DNA of 64,000 nt from positions 10,330,778-10,394,777 of the forward strand of contig NC_081336.1 of assembly GCF_022539665.2 (NCBI RefSeq). Reading direction: 5' to 3'. This document shows, in pieces, positions 9,860 through 19,942 of the stretch (position 1 is the stretch's first letter; every line of letters begins with the position of its first letter). Source of the stretch: Daphnia carinata (Eukaryota; Arthropoda; Branchiopoda; Diplostraca; Daphniidae). The notes under the pieces are model-generated. The model made no database searches, had not been told where the DNA came from, and saw only the letters and a list, made by a program, of their open reading frames with translations. A program made the translations under genes and the position numbers.

Positions 9860-10550
9860 CTCGAAGGTAATGCATGGTCACCTTGGTAAGGTGTCCGCCA
9901 GACCACATCGTTCGTACAAGATGGCGCCGAGCATTTGCAGTTCCTCCCTTGGATTTCACCTACAAAAATAAAGGTCTGCCACGTTCGGCTGCCGTGATAT
10001 AACTAGCCGCTACGACGCCATGATAAATGTGGCCATCAGCAGCTCAGCTCAGCACAGCACCTGGGCCACCTAGCGACTAGCCCCCTACGAGCCTAAAGCA
10101 AATATTTTGTTTGACAAATAAGACTTTAATTGAATAAAAAAAAATTTTTTTAATGGGATGGGAAGAAAAAAAATCTAGGTATTGAAATAAACCACAAAAA
10201 AAAACAACAGAAAGACTAAGAACTTAATCTAATTAATTCAATGTGCGTTGGTTCGTACGATGTTTCGTCGACTGGATCATTCGCAACAACGTGACTTTTC
10301 TAATAACTTATACATCTACTTACTAATGCCATCAACTTTCGTTTTTCAAAATACGGAATTACATGACATCACGTATTTTACCGCCTGCTCCCTCCGAGAC
10401 TCTTACGGCGCTATACACCATTTTTATTAAAATCTTTTGGTTATGGGGAACTTACTGAACAATGAGTCGTGTAATTTATTGTTTCCAATCTATTTTACAG
10501 AAGCCAAGCCACTACCTGTATGCACCATCATTGACGAGAGCGGTAGGTTG
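9860..10550. other. Block sequence without recognisable gene (copy 1)
   Basis: This contains a CpG-richer stretch with CAGCTCAG repeats (10,020-10,060), an A-rich stretch (10,120-10,210) whose homopolymer lengths differ between copies, and a 60-codon plus frame (10,248-10,430) without signature. Nothing else can be supported. Confidence 0.5.
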
Positions 10551-12060
10551 TCAGGGTAGGCTGAATCTTTCCATAAGTTTACCCTGTTCCGTGAGATTTT
10601 TTCTAACTTTTGTCCTCATATAATAGATGGGGCAATCTCGGCTAAATGTGGCAAACGATTAGTATTAAGTATGTAACATGATTAGGATATCACTCAAACT
10701 ATTTACTTGCAACAAAGAATCTCTTCGTTGAGACTTCCCTGGCACCGTTGACATTCTGTCCATAAACGATTAAACTTCTCTTCGAGAGCATAAAGTTGGC
10801 CAATTTCCCTCTGGTAGAACTCCGATTCTTTCGGCTTGCAAAATCTGTTTAAATTGGAACAGCAAATTTAACAAACATCGCCGAGATAGGCAGAAATTAG
10901 ACTTACTTGCATACAGCACTATCGTCTGGAAGGACGGTTTTGCATCCAACACAGGTGGATTTGCGTGTGGTAAAGCTAGCCAATCCACCAATTTTTGAAG
11001 TAACAAATGAAGGCGTCCGGGTATGGTAACCATCTACAATACGGAATACAAACCGTTCAATTATGTCAAGCAAATAAAGGCGATAAGTCCATGTTTACGT
11101 AGCAACAATGATTCCGCTTTAGATCCAAGTATGGGTTCCAAAATCCGAACAAGGGGTTTTGAAAGCTGATTTTCCAAATGGTATGGGGCATCAATAGGTA
11201 CGCTGTATTCCATTACAAAAATAGGGTTTACCGTCTAAAGAAGACGTATGAAAACTTAATAGTTCATGAGAAATTTGAAATCCAAAGACGAATCTTGAGG
11301 TAGGCTGGTGTACTTTTAGCGGCTGCGATAATGACATACGGAACTCGATCCCCTAATTTTGGGGTTGTACCAGCATCTCGCTTACGCATCTTGTGAGCTA
11401 GTTCCACATGTGCCTGTTTGCTGGCGTAGTCTTTATCTGTTTTAGTCAGCTCCTTTTTAATAAAAGAAAGCAAACGGATAAAATCACAGTATTCCAAAAC
11501 ATAGTTACGCCCTACCTTGGTAATCATCAGAAGTGAGATATCGACTTTGTTGCGCAGCAAGTCGAAAATAGATTGTTTGGCGTATTCTAGTGCTCCACCC
11601 GGATCTCTAAGAGAAAATATCAAAACCTCAAACTTTGAATACTAAAACTGATGACTTTTTGTTTACCGATCAATCAAACTTTTCTGCAGACCAGCTATTG
11701 ATAAGATTGGCAACGAGTTGACAATTATCACGACGAACAGTTTCTAAACCCTTACAATCCATTTTGTCAAACTTTTCAGGTTTGGTCCAATACAATCCTG
11801 GATACCTGTGAAGACAGAAACAGACAGTGCAACTGGTATCTCATCTAACAAGTCTTTATAAATCAGAACCGTAATTACCTCTTTTCGTTGATCAATAAAT
11901 AGGGGTAATAGACTTTTTCGAATTCCAAATTAATGGGTTTGACAAATTTTGCCGACACAAATGCGGCAGCTTCTCGGCCTAATTCCATGGCTTCGGCCAC
12001 CGTGGGTACACCGAATTTCACCATTACGGAATCTGTGTTACCATAGATTACCTGACGTGA
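10551..12060 (-). pseudogene. POLD1: DNA polymerase delta catalytic subunit C-terminal fragment (copy 1)
   Basis: Minus-strand exons, read in order, match the C-terminal third of the family-B replicative polymerase. They comprise polymerase motif C written YGNTDS, the '[12 protein letters not shown]' stretch, '[13 protein letters not shown]', a [19 protein letters not shown] stretch, 'GDRVPYVI', and then the two C-terminal cysteine motifs (CVGCKTVLPDD... and CQRCQGSL...SRDC) to a natural stop. Introns are 50-75 bp with GT-AG borders. The catalytic Asp of YGDTDS is Asn. A one-base frameshift near 11,680-11,695 breaks the exon ending in the conserved LIDR. Exonuclease domain, fingers and thumb N-terminal parts are absent. 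The fragment abuts a vasa fragment at about 12,060 with no intervening sequence. It is a pseudogene. Confidence 0.88.
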
Positions 12061-12965
12061 CACTAATTGAGAAAATCCTCGAGTCGCCCCGCGGTCGCGA
12101 CAAGAGTATTGCACCCAGCTTGAAGATTTGACCGATGATGGCTCGTGACAGTTCCTTGATATATGACAGATTTTAAAACCGAATTGTAGGAGAATTTACA
12201 CGCCCCGCGGTGAATTTGAATCGAAAATTCACGAGTGCGTGCGACAATTACAACTTCTGGCTTTTGAACCATGGCGGGGATGCACCAGAAACACCTTGTT
12301 CTAACAATATGTTCATAAACGGTACCAAGTACGCCGCCTATATGAAAAAATGTGAAATTTTAGATGACTTAATCAACGAATGTCACGAAGGGTTTCTTGA
12401 GTATCTTAAATGCAATTGGACCTTTTCGTAGTCGCAATCACAGACGTGCCCACTCAAAATTACTTTTACCTCAACTTACCCAGTTCATATCGACCCATTC
12501 GAATCAAGTTAGTACGAAGGCATCAAGGTTTCAAAATTACACAGCGTTCATTAATTGGATTACCGTTTTGCCGGAGCCCGTGACAGCACAAGTAATCAAA
12601 TCTCTTTTGGCAAGAATATCTGCAACTGAAGCTTTCTGTATAGGTGTTGATTTTATGTAGCCAGCAATCTTAATGTTTTGAAGTAGTAGTGGGCGCAGGC
12701 CGGCTTCTTCGAATGATGTTATTTATCGAGGTACATTTTTTTCTGTAACCTAAAGCAAATCCAAATAGATATTTTCAAAACATAAACTACTGTTTCGAAA
12801 AATGGTTTACCTGGAGGACGACTTTATCAAAATTGTTAAAGTGTTCCCCACAGACGATCCCCTTAAACAGTTCCTTTTCATCGCATGTCACAGCTTCTGG
12901 AATGTATTGTTCACGCAGCTTTCCGTCGATTCATCAATAGATTCGGGCAGCATTTCGAGGTGTGG
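12061..12965 (-). pseudogene. vasa: vasa-like DEAD-box helicase fragment (copy 1)
   Basis: Three minus-strand exon-like stretches read as vasa. The first (12,811-12,965) has 'YIPEAVTCDEKELFKGIV' and 'FNNFDKV'. The second (about 12,560-12,755) has 'TSFEEAGLRPLLL', 'STPIQKAS' (Q motif) and Walker A 'AVTGSGKT'. The third (12,061-12,345) has 'AAYLVPF', a motif Ia reading ARTREFSIQ instead of PTRELAIQ, and '[12 protein letters not shown]'. There is a frameshift before motif Ia. The DEAD box, SAT and all of the second RecA domain are missing, because the sequence switches directly into POLD1. It cannot encode a helicase. The assignment to vasa rather than DDX3 rests on the exon-1 phrase and on the zinc knuckles in the related copy at 61,690-62,960. 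Confidence 0.8.
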
Positions 12966-13003
12966 CCGGACTCGGCTGGAGATTCGGGCTGAGAAATAGT
13001 TAA

Positions 13004-13640
13004 TCATGGAAACTCACCGACATCCACGACGGAATAAGTAAACGATGTTGTCCTCGTAGATATGGCATCCACTGTCATGTCATCCCCGTCGGATTTGCCG
13101 TCCCCTTTCTTGCACTTTGGTAACATGAAGCAAATGGTTGCTAGTCCCTATAGAAGGAAATAAACAATACATCTAATTATTTGTTAATAGTCATTTTTGC
13201 ATAAAACTTAACACTGTAATTTGGACAGAGAAGACGACGATAGCCGTCATTTGGAAACCAATGTGGTCCATTAAAATGCCAGTCCCAGCGCGTGAAACAA
13301 AACGCCCAGCACCACTAAGAGACGACCATATACCGGCAACAAGCCCGTGAGTACTGGGATTATCCGGATAACCAGCATGTCTATTATCAAAACGAAAAAA
13401 AAAAGAAATGAATACTGGTACAGTAAATTGATTTTTTAAAATGTGGCTTACATAGCTTCTCTCATGGCATCAACGACCCCCGAAACTTGTTGCCCTGCAA
13501 ACGCAACTCCACTTTGTGCCAATGCTATACCGACAACAGCTAGATTTCTAAAATAAAATCAAATAATGATACTAGTTAAATGGTTTGAATTTGAGAATTG
13601 AAATCAAAAGTACCGATCAATAGGAACGAAGCGAAAAGGC
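13004..13640 (-). pseudogene. SLC18B1-like MFS transporter, C-terminal exons only (copy 1)
   Basis: The minus-strand exons correspond to the last three exons of the MFS-type transporter family related to SLC18B1. They contain 'GLATICFMLPKCKKGDG' with an acidic/basic cytoplasmic tail ending at TGA (13,004-13,006), an exon with 'IWSSLSGAGRFVSRAGTG', and 'AVVGIALAQSGVAFAG'. Each exon would encode a transmembrane helix. The copy ends abruptly near 13,640 in T-rich low-complexity sequence beside the assembly gap. Upstream exons are absent, so this is a fragment. Confidence 0.75.
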
Positions 13641-13783
13641 CTTTTTTTTATTTTTTATTTTCTAATGTCCCCCATTCGCCTCCTGTTGAGTGTAACCTTC
13701 AACTTAATGGCCTATTTTTTTTTTTTAATCTTTTCTGGGGGGGGGGGTTGGAGGGGAGACGACAATCGTGCTCTCACCTGTAA

Positions 13784-13883
13784 NNNNNNNNNNNNNNNNN
13801 NNNNNNNNNNNNNNNNNNNNNNNNNNNNNNNNNNNNNNNNNNNNNNNNNNNNNNNNNNNNNNNNNNNNNNNNNNNNNNNNNNN
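13784..13883. other. Assembly gap of exactly 100 N
   Basis: One hundred consecutive N, a conventional gap of unknown size, lies between copy 1 and the deletion-ridden BEL-related sequence. It is preceded by a G homopolymer and poly-T stretches (13,640-13,780). The join between left and right is therefore not demonstrated. Confidence 0.99.
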
Positions 13884-14880
13884 TCCCCATGGTGTCGGGC
13901 TTATTTATTTTGTCGGGCTTATTTTCAAGCCCTAACTTCTTTAACATCGGGAGCCGTTGAGTGAAATAGAACTGGATACCTTACCAGTAGATGGCTATAC
14001 TGTTTGATGGATCGTCTGACAGTATAAATTCATTGTTTACCACATTGCAATAATCAATTCCTGTCACGTCTGACGCAACTGGGGTGATTACCACACACAA
14101 CAATAAAACAATACTGACAACGGTCAGGTTAATATCTTAATCTAATATTCTGGTATTACACAGTTATCTTTGTTAGGATCCGCCAGCCAAGCACGTCGGC
14201 TGCACGGATATAAAAAGAACGCTACTTGGGAAAGTTAAGAAGGAGACAAGGTGTGGAGTACTTACGCGGACGTCATGGCGCTGGAGAGAGCTGAAGGTAC
14301 GGCGACGTCGGAAGGAGGTGGTGGTGGACTTGGGCAGAACGGGAAGTGGCGTCTCAGTTGAGGATGTTTGCAGGGCGATCAGAAGAACACGACAGTTGTA
14401 GGTGTTGAACTCAGTTTATTTCGAAGTACGTAAGAGGGTACACAAAACTCAAGCGTGGATTTAAATGTTACACAAATAGAGTGCTACGGCACGACTAACT
14501 GGACAGCAGGTTGCAAGAATACAAAAAAAAAGGCACAGCTCAGGCGTTGGTTTTATACCGCGCTTTGGCTTGATGACGCCAACTTGGCGTGGAACGCTAA
14601 GTTTGCGTGGGGTCATCGCAACAGAGCCAGAATGTTACGCGAAACGTGAGGTCGACTGATTTATGTCCTGTCGTTGACCCCACGTCATGCGAAGAAAGGG
14701 TAATAAAAAACGAAACAAGAGGCGAAAGAGTCAAGTGGGGGAGAAGGGGGGGGGGGGCAAACGCAACATGAGAAATAGAACACATAATCTAACTAACTTA
14801 TTTAACTTTAAAGTTTTATCGGGAGTCCTTACAACATGTAAGCTTGCAGCATTTTTGTTATGCTGGCATGTAATCTAAAT
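13884..14880 (+). repeat. Shrunken, deletion-ridden relative of 2,950-4,250
   Basis: From about 13,975 the sequence is collinear with 2,950-4,250 but about 30% shorter. Dozens of small deletions are scattered throughout, and long runs are exactly matched between them (for example around 14,580-14,700 versus 3,880-4,030). Identity jumps to near perfect at about 14,840. It contains remnants of the BEL protease region and no intact gene. Confidence 0.75.
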
Positions 14881-15461
14881 TTTGTAATTTTAGGTGATGG
14901 CATTCGCGTTACGTTTAAGTCAAGATCTACTCTACAATGGGATAAATTTTTCGTAGAATAAGTATCTCCGAGAGCTATGTGTTGCAGTATCATGCTGATG
15001 GTAAAAGGTGTATTCAATTTTTAATAACTTTTGAATTTTCTTCTCTGTATGTGCAGTGACGTGACAGTACTGGTTGGTGGTGTTATCTAGGGATAAACCT
15101 TTCCATTTTCCCATCCAATCTGTAAGACAGCTCTGATTGTTTGCATAACTACAGCAATATTCCCTGCATAACAAAGGGAATGTTCTCATTTTCTTTAGTG
15201 AACTGTTCCCTGTTCAGTTCTTATTGCCATTTTTGGCAATCGAAGAGGCCCAAGAAGAATATTGATTTTCTACCAGACTGCCATTCTGCCAAAGATGTCT
15301 TCGTAAGCGATTCGGTATTTGATTGATGGTTTAGAGATCATGGGTTTATTAAATAAAACATCTTTAATTACAGAAAGGAAGGTTCCAAATGATAAGCCCA
15401 TCAGTATCGTGAAAACGATATGGATATTTTGGTCCAACCCTCACACATGGTGTGTTCCAAG

Positions 15462-15656
15462 TTAAGTGCGTAGGTGAATCCTCATGGAAAATGTGATCCA
15501 AGCCTCCCATGTAACGGTATTTGTTTCATTTAAAGCGAAGCACAAAAATTGGTTCACATCTATTCTGTGGTCACATTTTACCTTGATCTTAATTTCTCTT
15601 TCATTCCAGTCTCCTTGATGACATTTTGCAGCTAACCGTAAAAGATGTCCAGCCAT
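15462..15656 (-). CDS. Unidentified first-exon-like ORF, copy 2
   Basis: This is identical in protein sequence to the frame at 4,824-5,018, including the ATG and the internal AAG/GTAAAA donor. The neighbourhood is also the same. Confidence 0.25.
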   Translation of the reverse strand: MAGHLLRLAAKCHQGDWNEREIKIKVKCDHRIDVNQFLCFALNETNTVTWEAWITFSMRIHLRT

Positions 15657-15797
15657 TATATTTCCCTGTTTAAGAATAGAAGACGAAAAGAGATGCTAAA
15701 TTTTCAAAGAACGCTACTCAGACGACACGGCTAATTGCTGATTCATCCCGAACAGTAAAGAGTTTTATTCTCTTAAATTCAAGTGCATATCTGGGCT

Positions 15798-15928
15798 CCC
15801 TTCTTTCTGTGGCCCCGTTTCCCCTAAATTTCTAATAAGCCCGTAGGGGGGTCATGCCCCTACTGTGATCAGCAGTTAAAGGTTGTGAGTGCGCTGTCCG
15901 GAAAGGGGACGTGGGGGTCCCCCTGGCT
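15798..15928 (+). ncRNA. Hairpin-bearing motif A, copy 2
   Basis: This is sequence-identical to motif A of copy 1 over the GTAGGGG/CCCCTAC hairpin. The nearby 'CACCGGG...CCCCGGTG' stem (about 16,048-16,068) is perfect here, whereas copy 1 has one mismatch in it. Confidence 0.3.
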
Positions 15929-16069
15929 CGATGATATCTTTTTGAGGGTCTTGGGGCTACCCACATATCCGAATAACGGTTAATCGCTCACGTGAAAACT
16001 TGTCCTTATCATCACTCTTCATCCTTTTCCGGCTTCTCTTAGCCACGCACCGGGTAATCTCCCCGGTGA

Positions 16070-16130
16070 GTCAACTAAGGTAGGGGGAGACTCTACTCAT
16101 GTGGTAGAGTTTTCTCCTACCTTAGTTGAC
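16070..16130. repeat. 61-bp hairpin, copy 2
   Basis: This has the same 15-bp perfect arms as 5,432-5,492. Confidence 0.7.
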
Positions 16131-16270
16131 ACAAAAAAATTTTACATCAATAAAAATTGTTTTTTTTTAATTCAAAAATCTTTTTACTTATTTTGTCTTT
16201 CTTGTACCTTATTTTATACGTCTACATGTAATCCACATGAGGTATTTCTTCATTTATCTTTTGCTGATAT

Positions 16271-16342
16271 GCATCATTCTGGTATTCGAACCTCAGACAT
16301 TTCATATCTCAGTCGAACGCTGTACCATTGAGCCACTGTTAA
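16271..16342 (-). pseudogene. tRNA-like unit, minus strand (copy 2)
   Basis: This corresponds to 5,633-5,704 but with two further damaging changes. The B-box flank reads GGTATTCGAACC, and the D-stem partner is changed (GCTGTACC instead of GCTCTACC on the plus strand). This supports decay. Confidence 0.5.
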
Positions 16343-16431
16343 CCATATAGACAATAATTCCCATTTGAAAGCGTATCGACTTATCCACTACAAACAAAGG
16401 TATTAAGGAAGAAATTACATATTTGTATACG

Positions 16432-16504
16432 TTGTAGATGGCTCAATGGTAAAGTATTAAACTGATACGCTGGAGGTCTAGGGTTCGATCCCCAATCCAG
16501 TTCA
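16432..16504 (+). pseudogene. tRNA-like unit, plus strand (copy 2)
   Basis: The A-box and B-box are intact and identical to the copy 1 unit. It is again placed divergently from the minus-strand unit. Confidence 0.5.
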
Positions 16505-16652
16505 TGAACATACTCTCATAAATAAAAACAAACTTTATTTAAAAATCTAACACATTTTTTATTGTCCCTCCATCCTCCCATAAATCCTCCACTTACATTC
16601 ACATCTTACAACACAACACAATACAAGACATACATAAATAACTAACTAACAA

Positions 16653-16961
16653 GTTGGCTGCCACGCCACTAAATTTACATTAATTACGTCGCTATTGGAA
16701 GGATAGCGACCAAGGGGGACTTGCCCGCTGACAAGTCCGGGCTGACATGATGATGGAGACCGTTGTGGGAACGCACACCCCAGGTCTCCACCACACATCG
16801 GACAAAGGGAGTCCCTCTGGTGCGTTGCCTAATTGCCTTTCGGCGAATCTTGGGCAGTGGCAACTACTCCACCTCATGAAAGATAGGCCATGAGAAAGAA
16901 CAGCGCGGCCCGTCCCTATATAGCTAAAAAAAAAGGGGAGCAAACGGGCGTGGCAGCCAAC
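16653..16961. repeat. Hairpin-rich element with 15-bp inverted ends (copy 2)
   Basis: The boundaries are the same perfect 15-bp inverted repeats as in copy 1. The A-run near the right end is 9 bases here against about 18 in copy 1. The internal stem near the left has one change (TATTGG instead of TATCGG). Confidence 0.55.
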
Positions 16962-17024
16962 GTGTTAATTAGTACTACACAATTACACAATAAAAAAATA
17001 CAACGATACCACAAAGACCAGGCG

Positions 17025-17400
17025 ATGACGTGGCGACCACGAGGCGACGGGCGAGGCGATGATAGCGCGACGGGCGAAGAGAAGAAGTGGCGACCGGGCG
17101 AGAAGGTGACGTGGCGACGGGAAAGGCGAAGACGGGGCGACGGGCGAGGCGAAGACGGGGCGACGGGCGAGGCGAAGACGGGGCGACGGGTGAGGCGAAG
17201 ACGGGGCGACGGGCGAGGCGAAGACGGGGCGACGGGTGAGGCGAAGACGGGGCGACGGGCGAGGCGAAGACGGGGCGACGGGCGAGGCGACGACGGGCGA
17301 GACGAAGACGAGGCGGCGACGGGGCGACGGCCGAAGCCAAGACGGGACGACGGCCGAAGCGAAAACGGGATGACGGGCAAGGTAATGACGGGCGTGGCGA
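17025..17400. repeat. GC-rich minisatellite (copy 2)
   Basis: This is the same 23-bp unit family as 6,397-6,720 but a longer array. Apparent reading frames of about 190 codons on both strands are repeat artefacts. Confidence 0.9.
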
Positions 17401-18069
17401 ACACGAAGAAGGCTTTGTTCTTAATCGTAAAAGTAAAGAAAAAGAACCAGTTAGTGGGAAATATAAGATTGTTGTTGTAACCAAACGTTGAAAGCAATTC
17501 GACTTACTTCTGCTGTCCGAAGACTGAAAAGACTGTAGGGCCAGCAAATAGGCAGCAGACAGCTAAGAGTTGGCAGTTCTATGGTTGAATGTTCAATTTA
17601 AATAAAAAGGCAAACTATATGAGGCAGAAGAAAAATTTAAAATACCAGTAGAAATTGTGTTGAGGTACATGTCTATGTCTGTTGGTAGGCTAGGTCGAGA
17701 TTACAACTGCCGAAATGACTGTTGTTACAGCTGATACTGCAACGAAGATGAATATGGTGCACTACTCAGATCACGATTAACAGTAGACCATGAGTGGTTA
17801 AAGAGTAGAAGAATGATATTATGGTATTCCTACCCATAGGATTTGCATCTTTGGTGACATTCCTCAACAGGACGTATTCTTTACAAACGAAGTTTCATGA
17901 GCTAAACCTTAGAAGCAAAATCCGTCAATGAAATTCTTTTTTTTTTTTTTTTTCTTTCTTTCTTAAGGTGCCTCCCGTGTGGCGTTGCCATATCGAGAGC
18001 GGGTCGTCCTAGGAGACCGAAATTGGCACCGGGAAATTGCTCGGAAAAGTGGGATGATTTTGAATTAGA

Positions 18070-19535
18070 TTAGCAGCGTTTGTGGAGTCCTGATTTCCAG
18101 AAGAAATTTAAAACCAAGTCCCTGATCTTGAATTTGGTGAGGTTGTCACAAACTTGCGGTGGATGTAGGAGATTGGATAGGTTCAACTGAAGTTTTAACT
18201 CCGAGAGGAAGCTTTTTAGTTCCTCTCTTTCGGCAGCGAGGTGGGGACACTCAATAATTAGATGTGAGGGAGTCTCTTTCACAGGGCAGCCATAGCTGCA
18301 GTATGGGGATACAGAGGGATCAAATAACGAAACGCGGGCGTTTAAACGTAGCCGGTTCGACCGGAGTTTGTGAAGAATGCTGTTTCTGACTCTGTTAGGG
18401 TGCACCAACCAGGGTTCTGGGTGAATGGAGTTCCTAGGGTGAGAAGCAAAGAAGTCATGGTGACTCGCAAGGTATAGAGACATCAGCTTGGACCATGCTA
18501 TGCGAAAAACATTTAGGGCGAGTTTAGGTGAGTCGACGAGATCGATTTTTTCGCAGTTAGGATCCGTTCTTGCGTCGTTTGCCAGACGATCCACTAATTC
18601 ATTTTCTGGAAGGCCTACATGGCTTGGAATCCAGTAGAGAATAACTTTGGAGCCGGCAGAAGAGCTGGTTAAGGCCCTGTTCCGAATCTTGACCACCAGT
18701 TCGTTTGAAGGGTGTAGAGCATTGATGGCGGAGATGGCTCTGAGTGAGTCCAAGAAGATCCGGATTAGCTGCGCCGGGCCGTTGTCAGCGTGTTCAATGG
18801 CCTTTAGAATAGCCAACAATTCAGCTGTGAAGATGTTCGTATCACTAGAAAGTTTCCAGGCTTTTTTCACTTGAGAATTTGGGCAGTAGATGGCGCATGC
18901 TGTTGAGTTGTTTTCGAAGTCACGGGAGCCATCTGTGAAGACGCTTACCGTACTAGAACTGGCGTTGTTTTGCGTAAACAGTGCTCGAAAGAGTAGTCTG
19001 GTGAACGTTGGAGTTTCAAGAGCATTGTTTTTCGAGATTGGGAGTATAAATGTAGGTATTTTCGGCATCAACCATGGAGGATTTAGCAGATTTTCGGGAA
19101 AACTAACGGAGGTAAACAGGGAAACTTTTAAAGCTAACAGTTGGAACTTGCACAACACAACACTTGGGGTACTTCTGGTGTTCCATAAGGTGAGGCTAGA
19201 GTAAGTACTTTTCGCACTATCATAAAAAGGGTTCTTTGGTTTACTTTGCAGCTTTATGAGGTAAAGGCAGGCTAACCATTCACATCTGCAATGAATGGGG
19301 GTTATGCCTGTGTCCAGCCACAGATGTGCACGAGGAGTGGAGTTTGGAGCCAGAAGGATTGCACGAAGAATTGAGTTTTGGATTGTATCCAGCTTCCTGG
19401 TAAGGGGAGATCTGCCCTGAAGGATACTTAGGTAAGAATAGTCTACAATGCTTCTTACTAATGCTGTGTACAGATTGACCAGGAGTTTGGGTTTCAGGTT
19501 CAGATTCTTCCTAACCAGGATTTTGAAGAAGTTTG
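18070..19535 (-). pseudogene. Non-LTR ORF2 C-terminal part: RNase H and zinc-knuckle-like end
   Basis: This is an open minus frame of about 485 codons. It begins with a thumb-like region ('YTALVRSIVDY'). The RNase H domain shows 'VFTDGSRD' (first Asp), 'TAELLAILKAIE' (Glu), 'IFLDSLRAI' (Asp) and 'WIPSHVGLPENELVDRLA' (His, Asp), all expected catalytic residues. Near the end a Cys-x3-Cys...His...Cys motif ('CSYGCPVKETPSHLIIECPH') is typical of such elements. The frame formally extends 16 bases into the Copia LTR and target duplication, which is an insertion artefact. The upstream part of the same polyprotein is at 24,555-25,276. Confidence 0.85.
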
Positions 19536-19885
19536 TGTTAAATTTAGGCAAACAAAAAAATACTCTAACATACTCACATATTTACAGGTTGCCAAAACTC
19601 ATCAGGGTATCTGAACCCAATTTCTGCTCTGTCAGGAGAGAGGTTGCGGTTTAACCCCTACCTTAACCATAGGGGGTCCAGAAGTCCTACCTCACTCTCG
19701 TTTCTGACTTCTCTGAGAATTGAACTCTCCTCTGTCTTCTAAGTCTATACAAGTGTAACTATATAAAAAGAAGAAAAGTGAAACACGTGACGACTTATGT
19801 AAGTCTTACCTTTTGTTCACGAACTCACAAAAATACAATTACGTTCAACCTTAACTTGTATCCGGCAGTCATTTTTTCTTCAACA
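19536..19885 (+). repeat. Copia 5' LTR
   Basis: 350 bp, TG...CA ends. It includes a TATAAAAAG box (about 19,759), consistent with the U3 promoter. Confidence 0.93.
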
Positions 19886-19886
19886 G

Positions 19887-19900
19887 GTTATGGGCCCAGA
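19887..19900 (+). promoter_or_regulatory. Copia primer-binding site (initiator-Met half-tRNA type)
   Basis: GGTTATGGGCCCAG follows one base after the 5' LTR. It is complementary to the anticodon-stem region of initiator methionine tRNA, as described for Drosophila copia, rather than to a tRNA 3' end. Confidence 0.8.
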
Positions 19901-19942
19901 TCCCTCGAAACTGCCACGTTAAAGAAAAAAAAAAAAAAAAAA

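Larger units (their letters stand above)
4263..13640 (-). repeat. Block copy 1 (segmental duplication, gene strand minus)
   Basis: This 9.4-kb segment matches copy 2 with only scattered single-base and homopolymer differences once copy 2's insertions are removed. It matches copy 3 in reverse complement. It is the most compact copy: it lacks the non-LTR, Copia, solo LTR and BEL insertions. It ends inside the SLC18B1-like pseudogene, next to a low-complexity stretch and a 100-N gap. The start-to-start distance from copy 1 to copy 2 is about 10.6 kb, so the two are in tandem. Confidence 0.9.

Noticed and set aside
18647-19204. Plus-strand frames opposite the non-LTR ORF
   Set aside because: Antisense shadows of the RNase H coding frame.
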